The notes under the pieces: model-generated
What the model was told of the DNA's origin: nothing
The model's input: only the letters and a program-made list of their open reading frames with translations
Databases searched by the model: none
In this document: positions 25,575-32,758 of the stretch, piece after piece
Position numbering within the stretch: position 1 is the stretch's first letter
Layout: every line of letters starts with the position of its first letter
Position numbers and translations under genes: made by a program
Source of the DNA: Micromonospora sp. PLK6-60
GTDB taxonomy: Bacteria; Actinomycetota; Actinomycetes; Mycobacteriales; Micromonosporaceae
Assembly (NCBI RefSeq): GCF_019890675.1
Contig: NZ_JAIOAA010000017.1
Location: 1-64,000, forward strand
Direction of reading: 5' to 3'
Length of the DNA stretch: 64,000 nucleotides

Positions 25575-27866
25575 TCAGCTCACGGGAGTGAGGGTCCACC
25601 GTAGGTTGTTGCTGGAGTCGACGGTCCACTGCTTGAGCGGCGAGCCCGCTGGCACGTTGCCGCCGCTGTCCAACGCCAGGCCGGTCTGCTTGTTGATCAC
25701 GTTGTACACGCTGCCGACGCTGGCCAGGCGCCACAGTTGGCTGTCGGCCGCACTCGGTGCCTTCTGCTGGACCTGGGTTCCGCTCCCCCGCCCGAGTCCG
25801 TCGATCGCCAGCCCGGTGCCGGGGTTGGTGATGTGGTAGAAACCGGGTGCCTTCTCGGTCAGTTGCCACTGCTGCTCCGCGCTGCCGTCACCGGGTTGCT
25901 GCTTGACGGTGGCGCCGTCCTCGCCGGAGTCGGTGTCGAGGACCATGCCGTTGGTGGCGTTCTTGAACACGAACGGCGTGCTGACGTCCTTGACGACGCG
26001 GATCGAGCCCACGGTGAGCTTCGGCAGGGCGCTGACGGAGCCGGTGAACGACAGCGGCTCACCCTGGAAGTTGTCACCGGGGTAGAGCAGCAGCTGAGTG
26101 TCCGCGGCGACGCTCAGCGAGGCGGTCTTCGCCGGGTCGAAGCTGAGGTCGGCAAGCGCCGCCTTGTCGTAGGAACCCGGCTTGAGCAGCGCGCTGACCC
26201 CGAGGAAATCCTTGGTCTGGTAGACGCTGGCACCGTCGGCCGTGGGCCGGGGCGTCGGGATGCCGTCCTTGAAGCTCAGCTTGACCACGTACGCGGACGA
26301 CGCGACGGGCCGCTGGCCGGGCATGGCGATCTTCAGGCCGTCCGGGTCCTGTCGGACGTTCTTGGTCAGGTTGAGGTAGCTGTTCTTGGTGGCGCCCAGC
26401 AGCTCGACCTTCTTCAGGTCCTGGAGGTTGGTCGTCGCCGAGCCGAGGCTGGTGATGTTGAGGACTCCGTTGTCGCCCGGCCAGCCGAGCACCGTCGCAT
26501 ACAGGGTGTCGTCCTTCTTGTTGCGGGTGAACCGGATGTCGGTCTTGGTCCCGACCTTCGGCGCGGTGAACGATCCGCCGCCCATCTTGGTCGGGCCTTC
26601 GCCGTAGATGTCCCACGCCCGGGTGGAGTAGATGGACTCGCCCCAGCGGTTCAGGTAGTCACCGATGTCGTGCAGCACGTCGCGCTGGCCCTGCGGGATC
26701 TCCCCTTCCACCGTCGGGGAGACGTTGAGCAGCATGTTGCCGTTCTTGCTGACCCGGTCGACGAGCGCGTGCAGCATCTGCTGGGAGCTGTAGTACCCGA
26801 TGCCCTGGGTGTAGCTCCAACTGCTGGAGGAGATCGCGTCGTCGGTGAGCCAGTACGGCCGTACGATGTCCGCCGGCCCGCCGCGCTCGTAGTCCTCGAC
26901 GGCGCTGGCGTTGTGGAAGCCGCCGTCGAAGTGCTTGTAGGTGGTCACCACCTCCTTGTTCCACTCGCGGCCCTTGTTGAAGTAGTAGGCCAGGTAGTTC
27001 AGCCGTTGCTGCTCGCTCACCGCGCAGGGGCCGGGGTCGCCGTGGCAGTAGCCCGGGCTGTTGAGCGCGAAGTCGTTCCAGATCATGTCCGGCTGCGCCT
27101 GGTCGATGACCTCCCGCTGCTTGTCGAACCAGAGCTGGTCCTCCTCGGCGCGGGGAAGCTGCCCGTAGAGCTTGCGCAGACTCGGGTCCGTCTGTTGTGG
27201 GACGAACCGGTAGAAGCCGTTGTAGTTGAACGACTGGTGCATGGCGACCATCAGCTTCATGTCCTGCTTCCGCACCGCCTCGGCGAAGAGCTTGAGCAGG
27301 TCGAGCTTCGGTCCCCGGTCGACGGAGTTCCACTCGTTGACGTCGCTGTCCCACATGGAGTAGCCGTCGTGGTGCTCCGCCACCGGTCCACTGAACTTGG
27401 CGCCGGAGTCCTTGAACAGTCGGGCCCACTCGTCGGGGTCGAACTTGCCGCCCTGCGACTTCAACACCGGCTTGAACTGCACCGGGTTGCCGGCCTTGTC
27501 GACACCGCCGTCGATGAACTTGTCGTACCCGAACTCGGTGCGGGGGTCGCCATAGGTGGCCTTGTGATGGTTGTTGATGTTGCTGCCGTCGACGTACATC
27601 TCGCGGCCGTACCACTCGTGCCCGTACTGCGGGGTGGTGAAGGCGCCCCAGTGCCAGTAGATGCCGAACTTGGCGTCCTTGAACCACTCGGGTGCGGCGT
27701 TGTGTTGGTCGATCGACTCCCAGGTCGGCTCATAGGGTGCGTCCTGGGTTGGTGGCGCCAGGGCGGCCACACCGCCGGCGGACGCCGCTGATGGCGCAAC
27801 GAGGGCTGCGGGGCAGAGCGTGACCGCGGCCGCAAGGGCTGCGACGCGGCTGGGTCGTCTTCTCAT
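25575..27866 (-). CDS. Secreted GH29 alpha-L-fucosidase with C-terminal ricin-type lectin
   Basis: This 763-aa protein starts with an export signal (MRRRPSRVAALAAAVTLCPA, cleavage near ASAGG). The GH29 domain (about 45-420) shows EWFKDAKFGIYWHWGAFTTP, GPVAEHHDGYSMWDS and QPDMIWNDF, the last holding the expected Asp nucleophile. A beta-sandwich region follows, and residues from about 635 form a ricin-type (CBM13) domain with repeated Q-W motifs (AEQQWQL, SQLWRL, LRWTL). It would release L-fucose outside the cell for the importer at 16453-20152. The ATG at 27866 is the only start that leaves a normal signal peptide. Confidence 0.93.
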   Translation of the reverse strand: MRRRPSRVAALAAAVTLCPAALVAPSAASAGGVAALAPPTQDAPYEPTWESIDQHNAAPEWFKDAKFGIYWHWGAFTTPQYGHEWYGREMYVDGSNINNHHKATYGDPRTEFGYDKFIDGGVDKAGNPVQFKPVLKSQGGKFDPDEWARLFKDSGAKFSGPVAEHHDGYSMWDSDVNEWNSVDRGPKLDLLKLFAEAVRKQDMKLMVAMHQSFNYNGFYRFVPQQTDPSLRKLYGQLPRAEEDQLWFDKQREVIDQAQPDMIWNDFALNSPGYCHGDPGPCAVSEQQRLNYLAYYFNKGREWNKEVVTTYKHFDGGFHNASAVEDYERGGPADIVRPYWLTDDAISSSSWSYTQGIGYYSSQQMLHALVDRVSKNGNMLLNVSPTVEGEIPQGQRDVLHDIGDYLNRWGESIYSTRAWDIYGEGPTKMGGGSFTAPKVGTKTDIRFTRNKKDDTLYATVLGWPGDNGVLNITSLGSATTNLQDLKKVELLGATKNSYLNLTKNVRQDPDGLKIAMPGQRPVASSAYVVKLSFKDGIPTPRPTADGASVYQTKDFLGVSALLKPGSYDKAALADLSFDPAKTASLSVAADTQLLLYPGDNFQGEPLSFTGSVSALPKLTVGSIRVVKDVSTPFVFKNATNGMVLDTDSGEDGATVKQQPGDGSAEQQWQLTEKAPGFYHITNPGTGLAIDGLGRGSGTQVQQKAPSAADSQLWRLASVGSVYNVINKQTGLALDSGGNVPAGSPLKQWTVDSSNNLRWTLTPVS

Positions 27867-28039
27867 TTCAGAAAGTACCTCTCGTGGGACGGACGATGTT
27901 TCCGGCAGTGGGGAGGTCCTCGAGCGCACGGGAACCTTGCACCCGGCCGGCGTGGCGCCAGTACGACTGGGAGCTCGACACCGACAGGGGGCGTGCGGCG
28001 CGACCGGCAGCAGGACGAGGCTCTGAGTAAGGTGCCAGG

Positions 28040-28069
28040 AATCTACAAACATTTGATGTATCGAGTCAA
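28040..28069 (-). promoter_or_regulatory. Predicted alpha-fucosidase promoter
   Basis: On the minus strand TTGACT (28064-28069) and TAGATT (28040-28045) are 18 bp apart. The spacer is filled exactly by the operator-like site at 28046-28062, so a bound regulator would block RNA polymerase. The leader to the fucosidase start is about 165 nt. Confidence 0.6.
28046..28062. promoter_or_regulatory. FadR-type operator-like site 1
   Basis: CAAACATTTGATGTATC has ACAT and ATGT half sites around a 3-bp spacer. Extended by one base it shares ACATTKGATGTMTCG with site 2 at 28290 (two differences in 15). It sits in the spacer of the fucosidase promoter. Confidence 0.6.
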
Positions 28070-28130
28070 CGGCTGTAACGAAGTTGGTCGACACTACGCC
28101 CCCGAACCGTCCATCTTGCCGCGATGTCTG

Positions 28131-28137
28131 ATGTCTC
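28131..28137. promoter_or_regulatory. Operator-like half site
   Basis: ATGTCTC, the right half of site 2, occurs here directly after another GATGTCT (28123-28129), giving a tandem half-site pair between the two fuller sites. It may be an auxiliary contact. Confidence 0.3.
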
Positions 28138-28289
28138 CCGCGCCCCGCCGTCGGCGGCGACGAACGGCCAGCACCCGCCGGAGCACGCCGAACGCACCGC
28201 GCTCAGGCGCGCAGAGCAGGGTCGCACCCGGCGGTCCGGAGAGGACGATGGGCGCGCTTCCACGCGCAGTCACACCAGTCGGAATCGCC

Positions 28290-28306
28290 GATACATTGGA
28301 TGTCTC
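28290..28306. promoter_or_regulatory. FadR-type operator-like site 2
   Basis: GATACATTGGATGTCTC is an inverted repeat (GATACAT/ATGTCTC, one mismatch, 3-bp spacer). It lies 15 bp upstream of the -35 of the dehydratase-2 promoter. Confidence 0.6.
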
Positions 28307-28320
28307 GCCCAGCACCTTCG

Positions 28321-28350
28321 TTGACGCTTCGAGAGCCGCCTTCGTATACT
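28321..28350 (+). promoter_or_regulatory. Predicted promoter of dehydratase 2 and GntR-2
   Basis: TTGACG (28321-28326) and TATACT (28345-28350) are 18 bp apart, a strong match for a high-GC genome. The start point would leave a leader of about 40 nt. Confidence 0.65.
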
Positions 28351-28396
28351 TCCCACGGTCATCTGACCTTTAGATCGCTGAGCAGACGGGTGCCTC

Positions 28397-29794
28397 ATGC
28401 CGCAGATCACCGCTGTCACCGTCGAGGACGTCCGGTTCCCCACGTCACTGACCGCGGACGGCTCGGACGCGATGAACAAGGACGGCGACTACTCGGCGGC
28501 CTACGTCGTGCTGCACACCGACGGCGTCGACCCGGCCGGTGCGCCCCTCGGCGGCTACGGGCTGACCTTCACGATCGGCCGGGGCAACGACATCGTCGCG
28601 GCGGCGGCGCTGCTCCAGGCCCGACGCCTCATCGGCTGGGACGTGGCGGCCATGGCGGCGGACATGGGCGCGCTGTACCGGTTTCTCACCGCCGACTCCC
28701 AGCTCCGCTGGCTCGGCCCGGAGAAGGGCGTCGTCCATCTCTCCCTGGCGGCCGTGCTGAACGCGTCCTGGGACCTCGTCGCCCGCGCCGCCGGGAAGCC
28801 ACTGTGGCAGCTGCTCACCGACATGTCGCCGGAGCAGCTCGTCGACGTCGCCGACCTGCGCTACCTGTCCGACGCGTTGACCCGGGACGAGGCACTGGAG
28901 ATCCTCCGCGCCAGGGCGGGCACGAAGGGCGACCGCGTCGCCGAGCTCGCCCGCACCGGCTACCCCGCCTACACCACGTCCGCGGGCTGGCTCGGCTACG
29001 ACGACGACAAGCTGCGCTGGCTGTGCCAGGAGGCGGTCGACGCGGGCTACGGCCACGTCAAGCTCAAGGTCGGTGCCCAGCTCGACGACGACATCCGACG
29101 CTGCGCCATCGCGCGAGAGATCATCGGTCCGCACCGCAAGCTGATGATCGACGCGAACCAGGTGTGGGATGTCGGCCAGGCCATCGAGTGGGTGCGGGCG
29201 CTCGCCCGGTTCGATCCGCTGTGGATCGAGGAACCCACCAGCCCCGACGACATCCTGGGACATGCGGCCGTCCGCCGCGCCGTCGCGCCCGTCGGTGTCG
29301 CCACCGGCGAACACTGCCACAACCGGGTGATGTTCAAGCAGCTGTTCCAGGCCGAGGCCATCGACTTCTGCCAGTTGGACACCGGTCGGCTGGCCAGCGT
29401 CAACGAGATCGTCGCGGTGCTGCTGCTGGCAGCGAAGTTCGACGTACCGGTCTGTCCGCACGCCGGCGGCGTCGGGTTGTGCGAGATGGTGCAGCACGTG
29501 TCCGTGCTCGACTACGTCGCGGTCTCGGGAGATCTGACCAACCGGGTGACCGAGTTCGTCGATCACCTGCACGAGCACTTCACCGACCCGTGCCTGGTAC
29601 GGGACAGCGGCTCGGGGAGCGCCTACGTGCTACCCCGGTCGCCGGGCTACTCCACGCAGATGCGTCCCGAGTCCCTGCAGCGGTACCGATTCCCGGACGG
29701 CCAGTACTGGGTGACCGCCGGCGCCGGGACGCCGACCGCTCCCCCGCGGCTGACCGTCCTGACCGACGAGCCGGCGACGGCGGTGGCGAGATAG
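28397..29794 (+). CDS. L-fuconate dehydratase-type enolase superfamily enzyme (copy 2)
   Basis: This 465-aa protein is a clear paralogue of the enzyme at 20187-21506. It keeps the KxK in GHVKLKVGAQL, the metal ligands in IDANQVWD and EEPTSPDDILGH, and ATGEHCHNRVMFKQLF. Differences include an insertion near residue 40 (HTDGVDPAGAPLGGYG) and a longer C-terminus. It should also dehydrate L-fuconate or a close isomer. It is followed after 13 bp by GntR-2 and is divergent from the alpha-fucosidase. Confidence 0.88.
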   Translation: MPQITAVTVEDVRFPTSLTADGSDAMNKDGDYSAAYVVLHTDGVDPAGAPLGGYGLTFTIGRGNDIVAAAALLQARRLIGWDVAAMAADMGALYRFLTADSQLRWLGPEKGVVHLSLAAVLNASWDLVARAAGKPLWQLLTDMSPEQLVDVADLRYLSDALTRDEALEILRARAGTKGDRVAELARTGYPAYTTSAGWLGYDDDKLRWLCQEAVDAGYGHVKLKVGAQLDDDIRRCAIAREIIGPHRKLMIDANQVWDVGQAIEWVRALARFDPLWIEEPTSPDDILGHAAVRRAVAPVGVATGEHCHNRVMFKQLFQAEAIDFCQLDTGRLASVNEIVAVLLLAAKFDVPVCPHAGGVGLCEMVQHVSVLDYVAVSGDLTNRVTEFVDHLHEHFTDPCLVRDSGSGSAYVLPRSPGYSTQMRPESLQRYRFPDGQYWVTAGAGTPTAPPRLTVLTDEPATAVAR

Positions 29795-29807
29795 CGGAGC
29801 ACGGATC

Positions 29808-30575
29808 ATGTCACGCACCGACGCAGTGGTGGACAGCATCAAGCGGATGATCCTCGACGGCGCACTTCGGCCCGGTGATCGCCTGCCGGTCGAGAAGGAG
29901 CTCGCCGAGTCGCTGGGCGTCTCCCGGGGTTCCCTGCGCGAAGGAGTGTCGGCGCTGTCGATCCTCGGCATCGTCAACACCCGGCAGGGCGACGGGACCT
30001 ACGTCACCAACCTCGACGCGAGCGAGTTGCTGGCGCCGATGGGCTTCGTGGTCGACTTCCACGGCCAGGGCGACGCGCGGCACATCCACAGCGTCCGGCG
30101 CCTGCTGGAGGGGGAGGCGGCACGACTGGCCGCGACCCGGATCACCCATGAGGCGCTCAGCCAGGCCAGGGAGCTGCTCGACGAGGCGGCCCTCATCGTC
30201 GGCCGGTCGCCGCAGGACCACGAACGCGTCATCGAGATCGACATCGCCTTCCACCGCATCATCGCGGCGCACAGCGACAATCCGGTGCTGGTCGGCCTGA
30301 TCGAGGCGTTCGCCGGACGCACCGTTCGCGGCCGGCTGTGGCGCAGCCTGCACGAGGCGGGCGCCGACGGGCGTACCCACGACGAGCACGTGGCGATCTG
30401 GCGGGCCCTGGCGGCGCGGGATCCCGAACGGGCTCGCACCCGGATGGCGAACCATCTGATGGGCGTGGAGGAGTCGCTGGACCGGCTGCCGGAGGACGTC
30501 GTGCGCGGCGCGCGCCCGGGGCCGGCGAACGCCCCGGCACCGGGCGCGACCGAGCTGCTCTCGCACCACCCGTGA
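29808..30575 (+). CDS. FadR-type GntR regulator (GntR-2)
   Basis: This 255-aa protein has the GntR winged helix (DSIKRMILDGALRPGDRLPV, LGVSRGSLREGVSALSILGI, RQGDGTYVT) and an FCD effector domain (DIAFHRIIAAHSDNPVL). GGAG lies 8 nt before the ATG. It forms an operon with dehydratase 2 and is a second regulator of the fucose region. Its likely targets are the ACAT-N3-ATGT sites at 28046 and 28290. Division of labour with GntR-1 is unknown. Confidence 0.9.
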   Translation: MSRTDAVVDSIKRMILDGALRPGDRLPVEKELAESLGVSRGSLREGVSALSILGIVNTRQGDGTYVTNLDASELLAPMGFVVDFHGQGDARHIHSVRRLLEGEAARLAATRITHEALSQARELLDEAALIVGRSPQDHERVIEIDIAFHRIIAAHSDNPVLVGLIEAFAGRTVRGRLWRSLHEAGADGRTHDEHVAIWRALAARDPERARTRMANHLMGVEESLDRLPEDVVRGARPGPANAPAPGATELLSHHP

Positions 30576-30595
30576 GCCGCCGGCCGGCCCGGCTC
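30574..30595. terminator. Hairpin overlapping two convergent stop codons
   Basis: GAGCCG and CGGCTC form a stem around a GC-rich, itself self-complementary centre (CCGGCCGG). It overlaps the stop codons of GntR-2 and the oxidase gene and could terminate both. Confidence 0.5.
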
Positions 30596-31796
30596 AGGCA
30601 GCCGCCAACCGGTCCACGACGTGCTCGGCGATGGCGAGGCTCGACGTGGCCGCCGGCGACGGCGCGTTGCGGACCAGGAGGACCGGCCCCGCCCGGTGGA
30701 GCAGGAAATCGTCCACCAGGGATCCGTTCCGGGCCACCGCCTGGGCGCGCACCCCGGCCGGGGCCCGCACCAGATCGTCGGCGGTGAGTCCCGGCAGGTA
30801 GCGCGCGGCGTGCCGGGCGAAGCGCCGGCGGGACAGCGAGCCGGCCAGCTCACGCACGCCGGTCCGCCAGTGCCGGCGCGCCATCCTCGCCGTTCCCGGC
30901 CACGCGACGATCCGGGCCAGGTCCCGCGCGCTGACGTCACCCCAGGTGTACCCCTCGGTGGACAGCGCGAGCACGGCGTTCGGCCCGGCCAGCACCTCGT
31001 CGTCGACGTGGCGGGTCAGGTGGATGCCGAGGAACGGGTAGCGCGGGTCCGGCACCGGATAGACCAGCCCCCGCACCCGGTCGCGCGCGTCGGCCCGGAG
31101 CCGGTAGTACTCGCCGCGGAACGGGAGGATCCGCGTGTCGTCGCGGCTGCCCACCATCGCCGCCACCGTGTCACCGGACAGCCCGGCGCACACCACGAGC
31201 TGGCGCAGCGCGTGCCGGGAGTGGCCGGCCGACACCTCGACCAGCCCGGCCCGCGGCCGGACCGCGTGCACCGCGGTGGACGTCAGCACCTGACCGCCGA
31301 GTCGCCGCACGTCCGCGGCGAGCCGCTCGCAGACGGCGACGAAGTCCACCACCGCGGTACGGGGTGAGTGCAGCGCGGCGATCCCGGCGACCGCCGGCTC
31401 GCGGTCGCCGATGCCGGCCCGGTCCAGGCGGGCCAGGTCCGGTACGCCGTTGGCCCGCGCCCGTTCCTCGATCCGGTCCAGGGCCGGCAGCTCGGCGGGG
31501 TTCAGCGCCACCACGAGCTTGCCGAGTTCCCGGTAGGGCAGGCGGTGCTCGGCGCAGTATTCGCGCAGCAGCCCGACGCCCCGCCGGCACAGCCGGGCCT
31601 TGAGCGAGCCGGGCGGATAGTAGAGGCCGGCGTGCACCACACCGCTGTTGTGCCCGGTCTGGTGGGCGGCGAGCCGGTCCTCCTTCTCGAACACCGTGAC
31701 GTCGGCGCCGGGCCGGCGCAGCAGCAGCTCCCGTGCGACCGCCAGGCCGACGATGCCACCGCCCACGACACCGACGGCCTGCTTCGTGTCGCTCAT
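30594..31796 (-). CDS. lhgO: L-2-hydroxyglutarate oxidase-type FAD enzyme
   Basis: This 400-aa DAO-family flavoprotein has the N-terminal FAD fold VGVVGGGIVGLAVARELLLR and the LhgO-type motif HQTGHNSGVVHAGLYYPPGS. It also has LGKLVVALNPAE and the C-terminal ARNGSLVDDFLL with NAPSPAATSSLAI. These enzymes oxidise L-2-hydroxyglutarate to 2-oxoglutarate and pass electrons to the membrane. The ATG at 31796 was chosen because GGAGG lies 10 nt upstream; the GTG at 31808 abuts that site. It is convergent with the fucose genes and probably unrelated to them. Confidence 0.85.
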   Translation of the reverse strand: MSDTKQAVGVVGGGIVGLAVARELLLRRPGADVTVFEKEDRLAAHQTGHNSGVVHAGLYYPPGSLKARLCRRGVGLLREYCAEHRLPYRELGKLVVALNPAELPALDRIEERARANGVPDLARLDRAGIGDREPAVAGIAALHSPRTAVVDFVAVCERLAADVRRLGGQVLTSTAVHAVRPRAGLVEVSAGHSRHALRQLVVCAGLSGDTVAAMVGSRDDTRILPFRGEYYRLRADARDRVRGLVYPVPDPRYPFLGIHLTRHVDDEVLAGPNAVLALSTEGYTWGDVSARDLARIVAWPGTARMARRHWRTGVRELAGSLSRRRFARHAARYLPGLTADDLVRAPAGVRAQAVARNGSLVDDFLLHRAGPVLLVRNAPSPAATSSLAIAEHVVDRLAAA

Positions 31797-31994
31797 CCGG
31801 CCAGCCACCTCCGTCGACGGCGATCATCAGCCGCCGTGAGAAAACTACCCGGCGCGAGGCGGTTCGCGCGCGCCCGCCGGGCTCAGCGTCCACGCCGCAC
31901 CGCTCGGTCCACAGGGGATGCTCAGCTCGGGCCGGTTTCCGGTGGCGTGCCGGGCGGGCATGTACTACCCGAACGCGGAAAGGGAGTGACGACG

Positions 31995-32336
31995 ATGCTG
32001 GTGACTGGTTATCTCGGCGCGGTGCTCATCGGCGCCCTCGTCGGCCTGCTCGGCCGTTTGGTGCTGCCCGGCCGGCAGCGGATCGGCATCTTCGCGACCT
32101 TCGTCATCGGCGTCGGCGCGGCGGTGCTCGGCACCGTGGTCGCCCGGACGTTCGGCATCGCCGACGACGCCCCGATGCGGCTCTGGGTGCTGCGCTGGGA
32201 CTGGATCGTGTTGGCGCTCCAGGTCGGCTTCGCGGTCGTCGGCGTCGCGGTGGCGAACATGCTGACCTTCACCCGACTCGCCGGCGGCGACGACGACAAG
32301 CGGCGGCGGCCGGCCCGCACCCGGGCCGGGAAGTGA
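31995..32336 (+). CDS. GlsB/YeaQ/YmgE-like small membrane protein
   Basis: This 113-aa protein has three hydrophobic helices. Its GALVGLLGRLVLPGRQRIGIF is the typical first-helix-loop pattern of the GlsB/YeaQ (transglycosylase-associated) stress family, and its C-terminus is basic (KRRRPARTRAGK). The family's biochemical role is not known. AGGGAG precedes the ATG at 31995. It stands alone, divergent from the oxidase gene. Confidence 0.7.
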   Translation: MLVTGYLGAVLIGALVGLLGRLVLPGRQRIGIFATFVIGVGAAVLGTVVARTFGIADDAPMRLWVLRWDWIVLALQVGFAVVGVAVANMLTFTRLAGGDDDKRRRPARTRAGK

Positions 32337-32422
32337 GCGCGGGGACCGACGATCCGGTCCAGGCCCGGGTCTCGCCGACCCGGGTCGGCCCGTACGGTCC
32401 CCGTGCCTCGGCGTGGCGGCCG

Positions 32423-32593
32423 TCAGGCCGGTTCGGGCACTCCCCCGGCCTCGCCGTCGTCGGGCATGGGCTCGACCGGCGCCTCCGGCAGCTCGCCGGG
32501 GCCTTCCGGGAGTAGTTCCGCGGGGTCGTCCGGCACGGTCTCACGCGGGTCGAGCGGTGGGTACAACTCGGGATCGAGGTCGGGGTTCGTCAT
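32423..32593 (-). CDS. Small acidic Pro-rich hypothetical protein
   Basis: This 56-aa reading frame starts MTNPDLDPELYPPLDPRE and is almost entirely Pro, Glu, Asp and Leu, so the protein would be acidic and unstructured. No family was recognised. It is called as a gene because the N-terminus is regular and the longer open frame upstream looks non-coding. No clear ribosome site was seen. Confidence 0.4.
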   Translation of the reverse strand: MTNPDLDPELYPPLDPRETVPDDPAELLPEGPGELPEAPVEPMPDDGEAGGVPEPA

Positions 32594-32685
32594 CGCGCAA
32601 GTATCCGCCGACGTCGCCGGGATCGCCCGGCGAGCCCGCACCGGCCGGCGGCGCCGCGCCGACGCAACGCATCGGCAACCACCTA

Positions 32686-32691
32686 TTGACA
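32686..32691 (+). promoter_or_regulatory. -35 element of the GH64 glucanase promoter
   Basis: TTGACA is a consensus -35. The -10 is less clear; TACACG at 32707 with a 15-bp spacer is the best candidate. The operator at 32717-32728 lies just downstream. Confidence 0.45.
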
Positions 32692-32716
32692 AAGGTTGTT
32701 TCCGATTACACGCTGA

Positions 32717-32728
32717 GAGAGCGCTCTC
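32717..32728. promoter_or_regulatory. CebR/BglR-like operator GAGAGCGCTCTC
   Basis: This 12-bp perfect palindrome matches the AGCGCT core of operators bound by LacI-family cellobiose/beta-glucoside repressors in streptomycetes. It lies between the promoter and the glucanase start, so the glucanase is probably induced by a beta-glucoside. No CebR homologue is encoded in the window. Confidence 0.65.
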
Positions 32729-32758
32729 ACCCGCTCCTCCGCAACCCTGGGGTGTCCC

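Larger units (their letters stand above)
27867..28396. other. Divergent control region of fucosidase and dehydratase 2
   Basis: This 530-bp region has no supported gene. It holds a minus-strand promoter at 28040-28069, a plus-strand promoter at 28321-28350, and operator-like sites at 28046-28062, 28131-28137 and 28290-28306 that share ACATTKGATGTMTCG or its right half. Confidence 0.65.

Noticed and set aside
25737..27791. Plus-strand open frame of 684 codons opposite the alpha-fucosidase
   Set aside because: It has no recognisable family and antisense-type composition, and the GH29 domain on the other strand is unambiguous.
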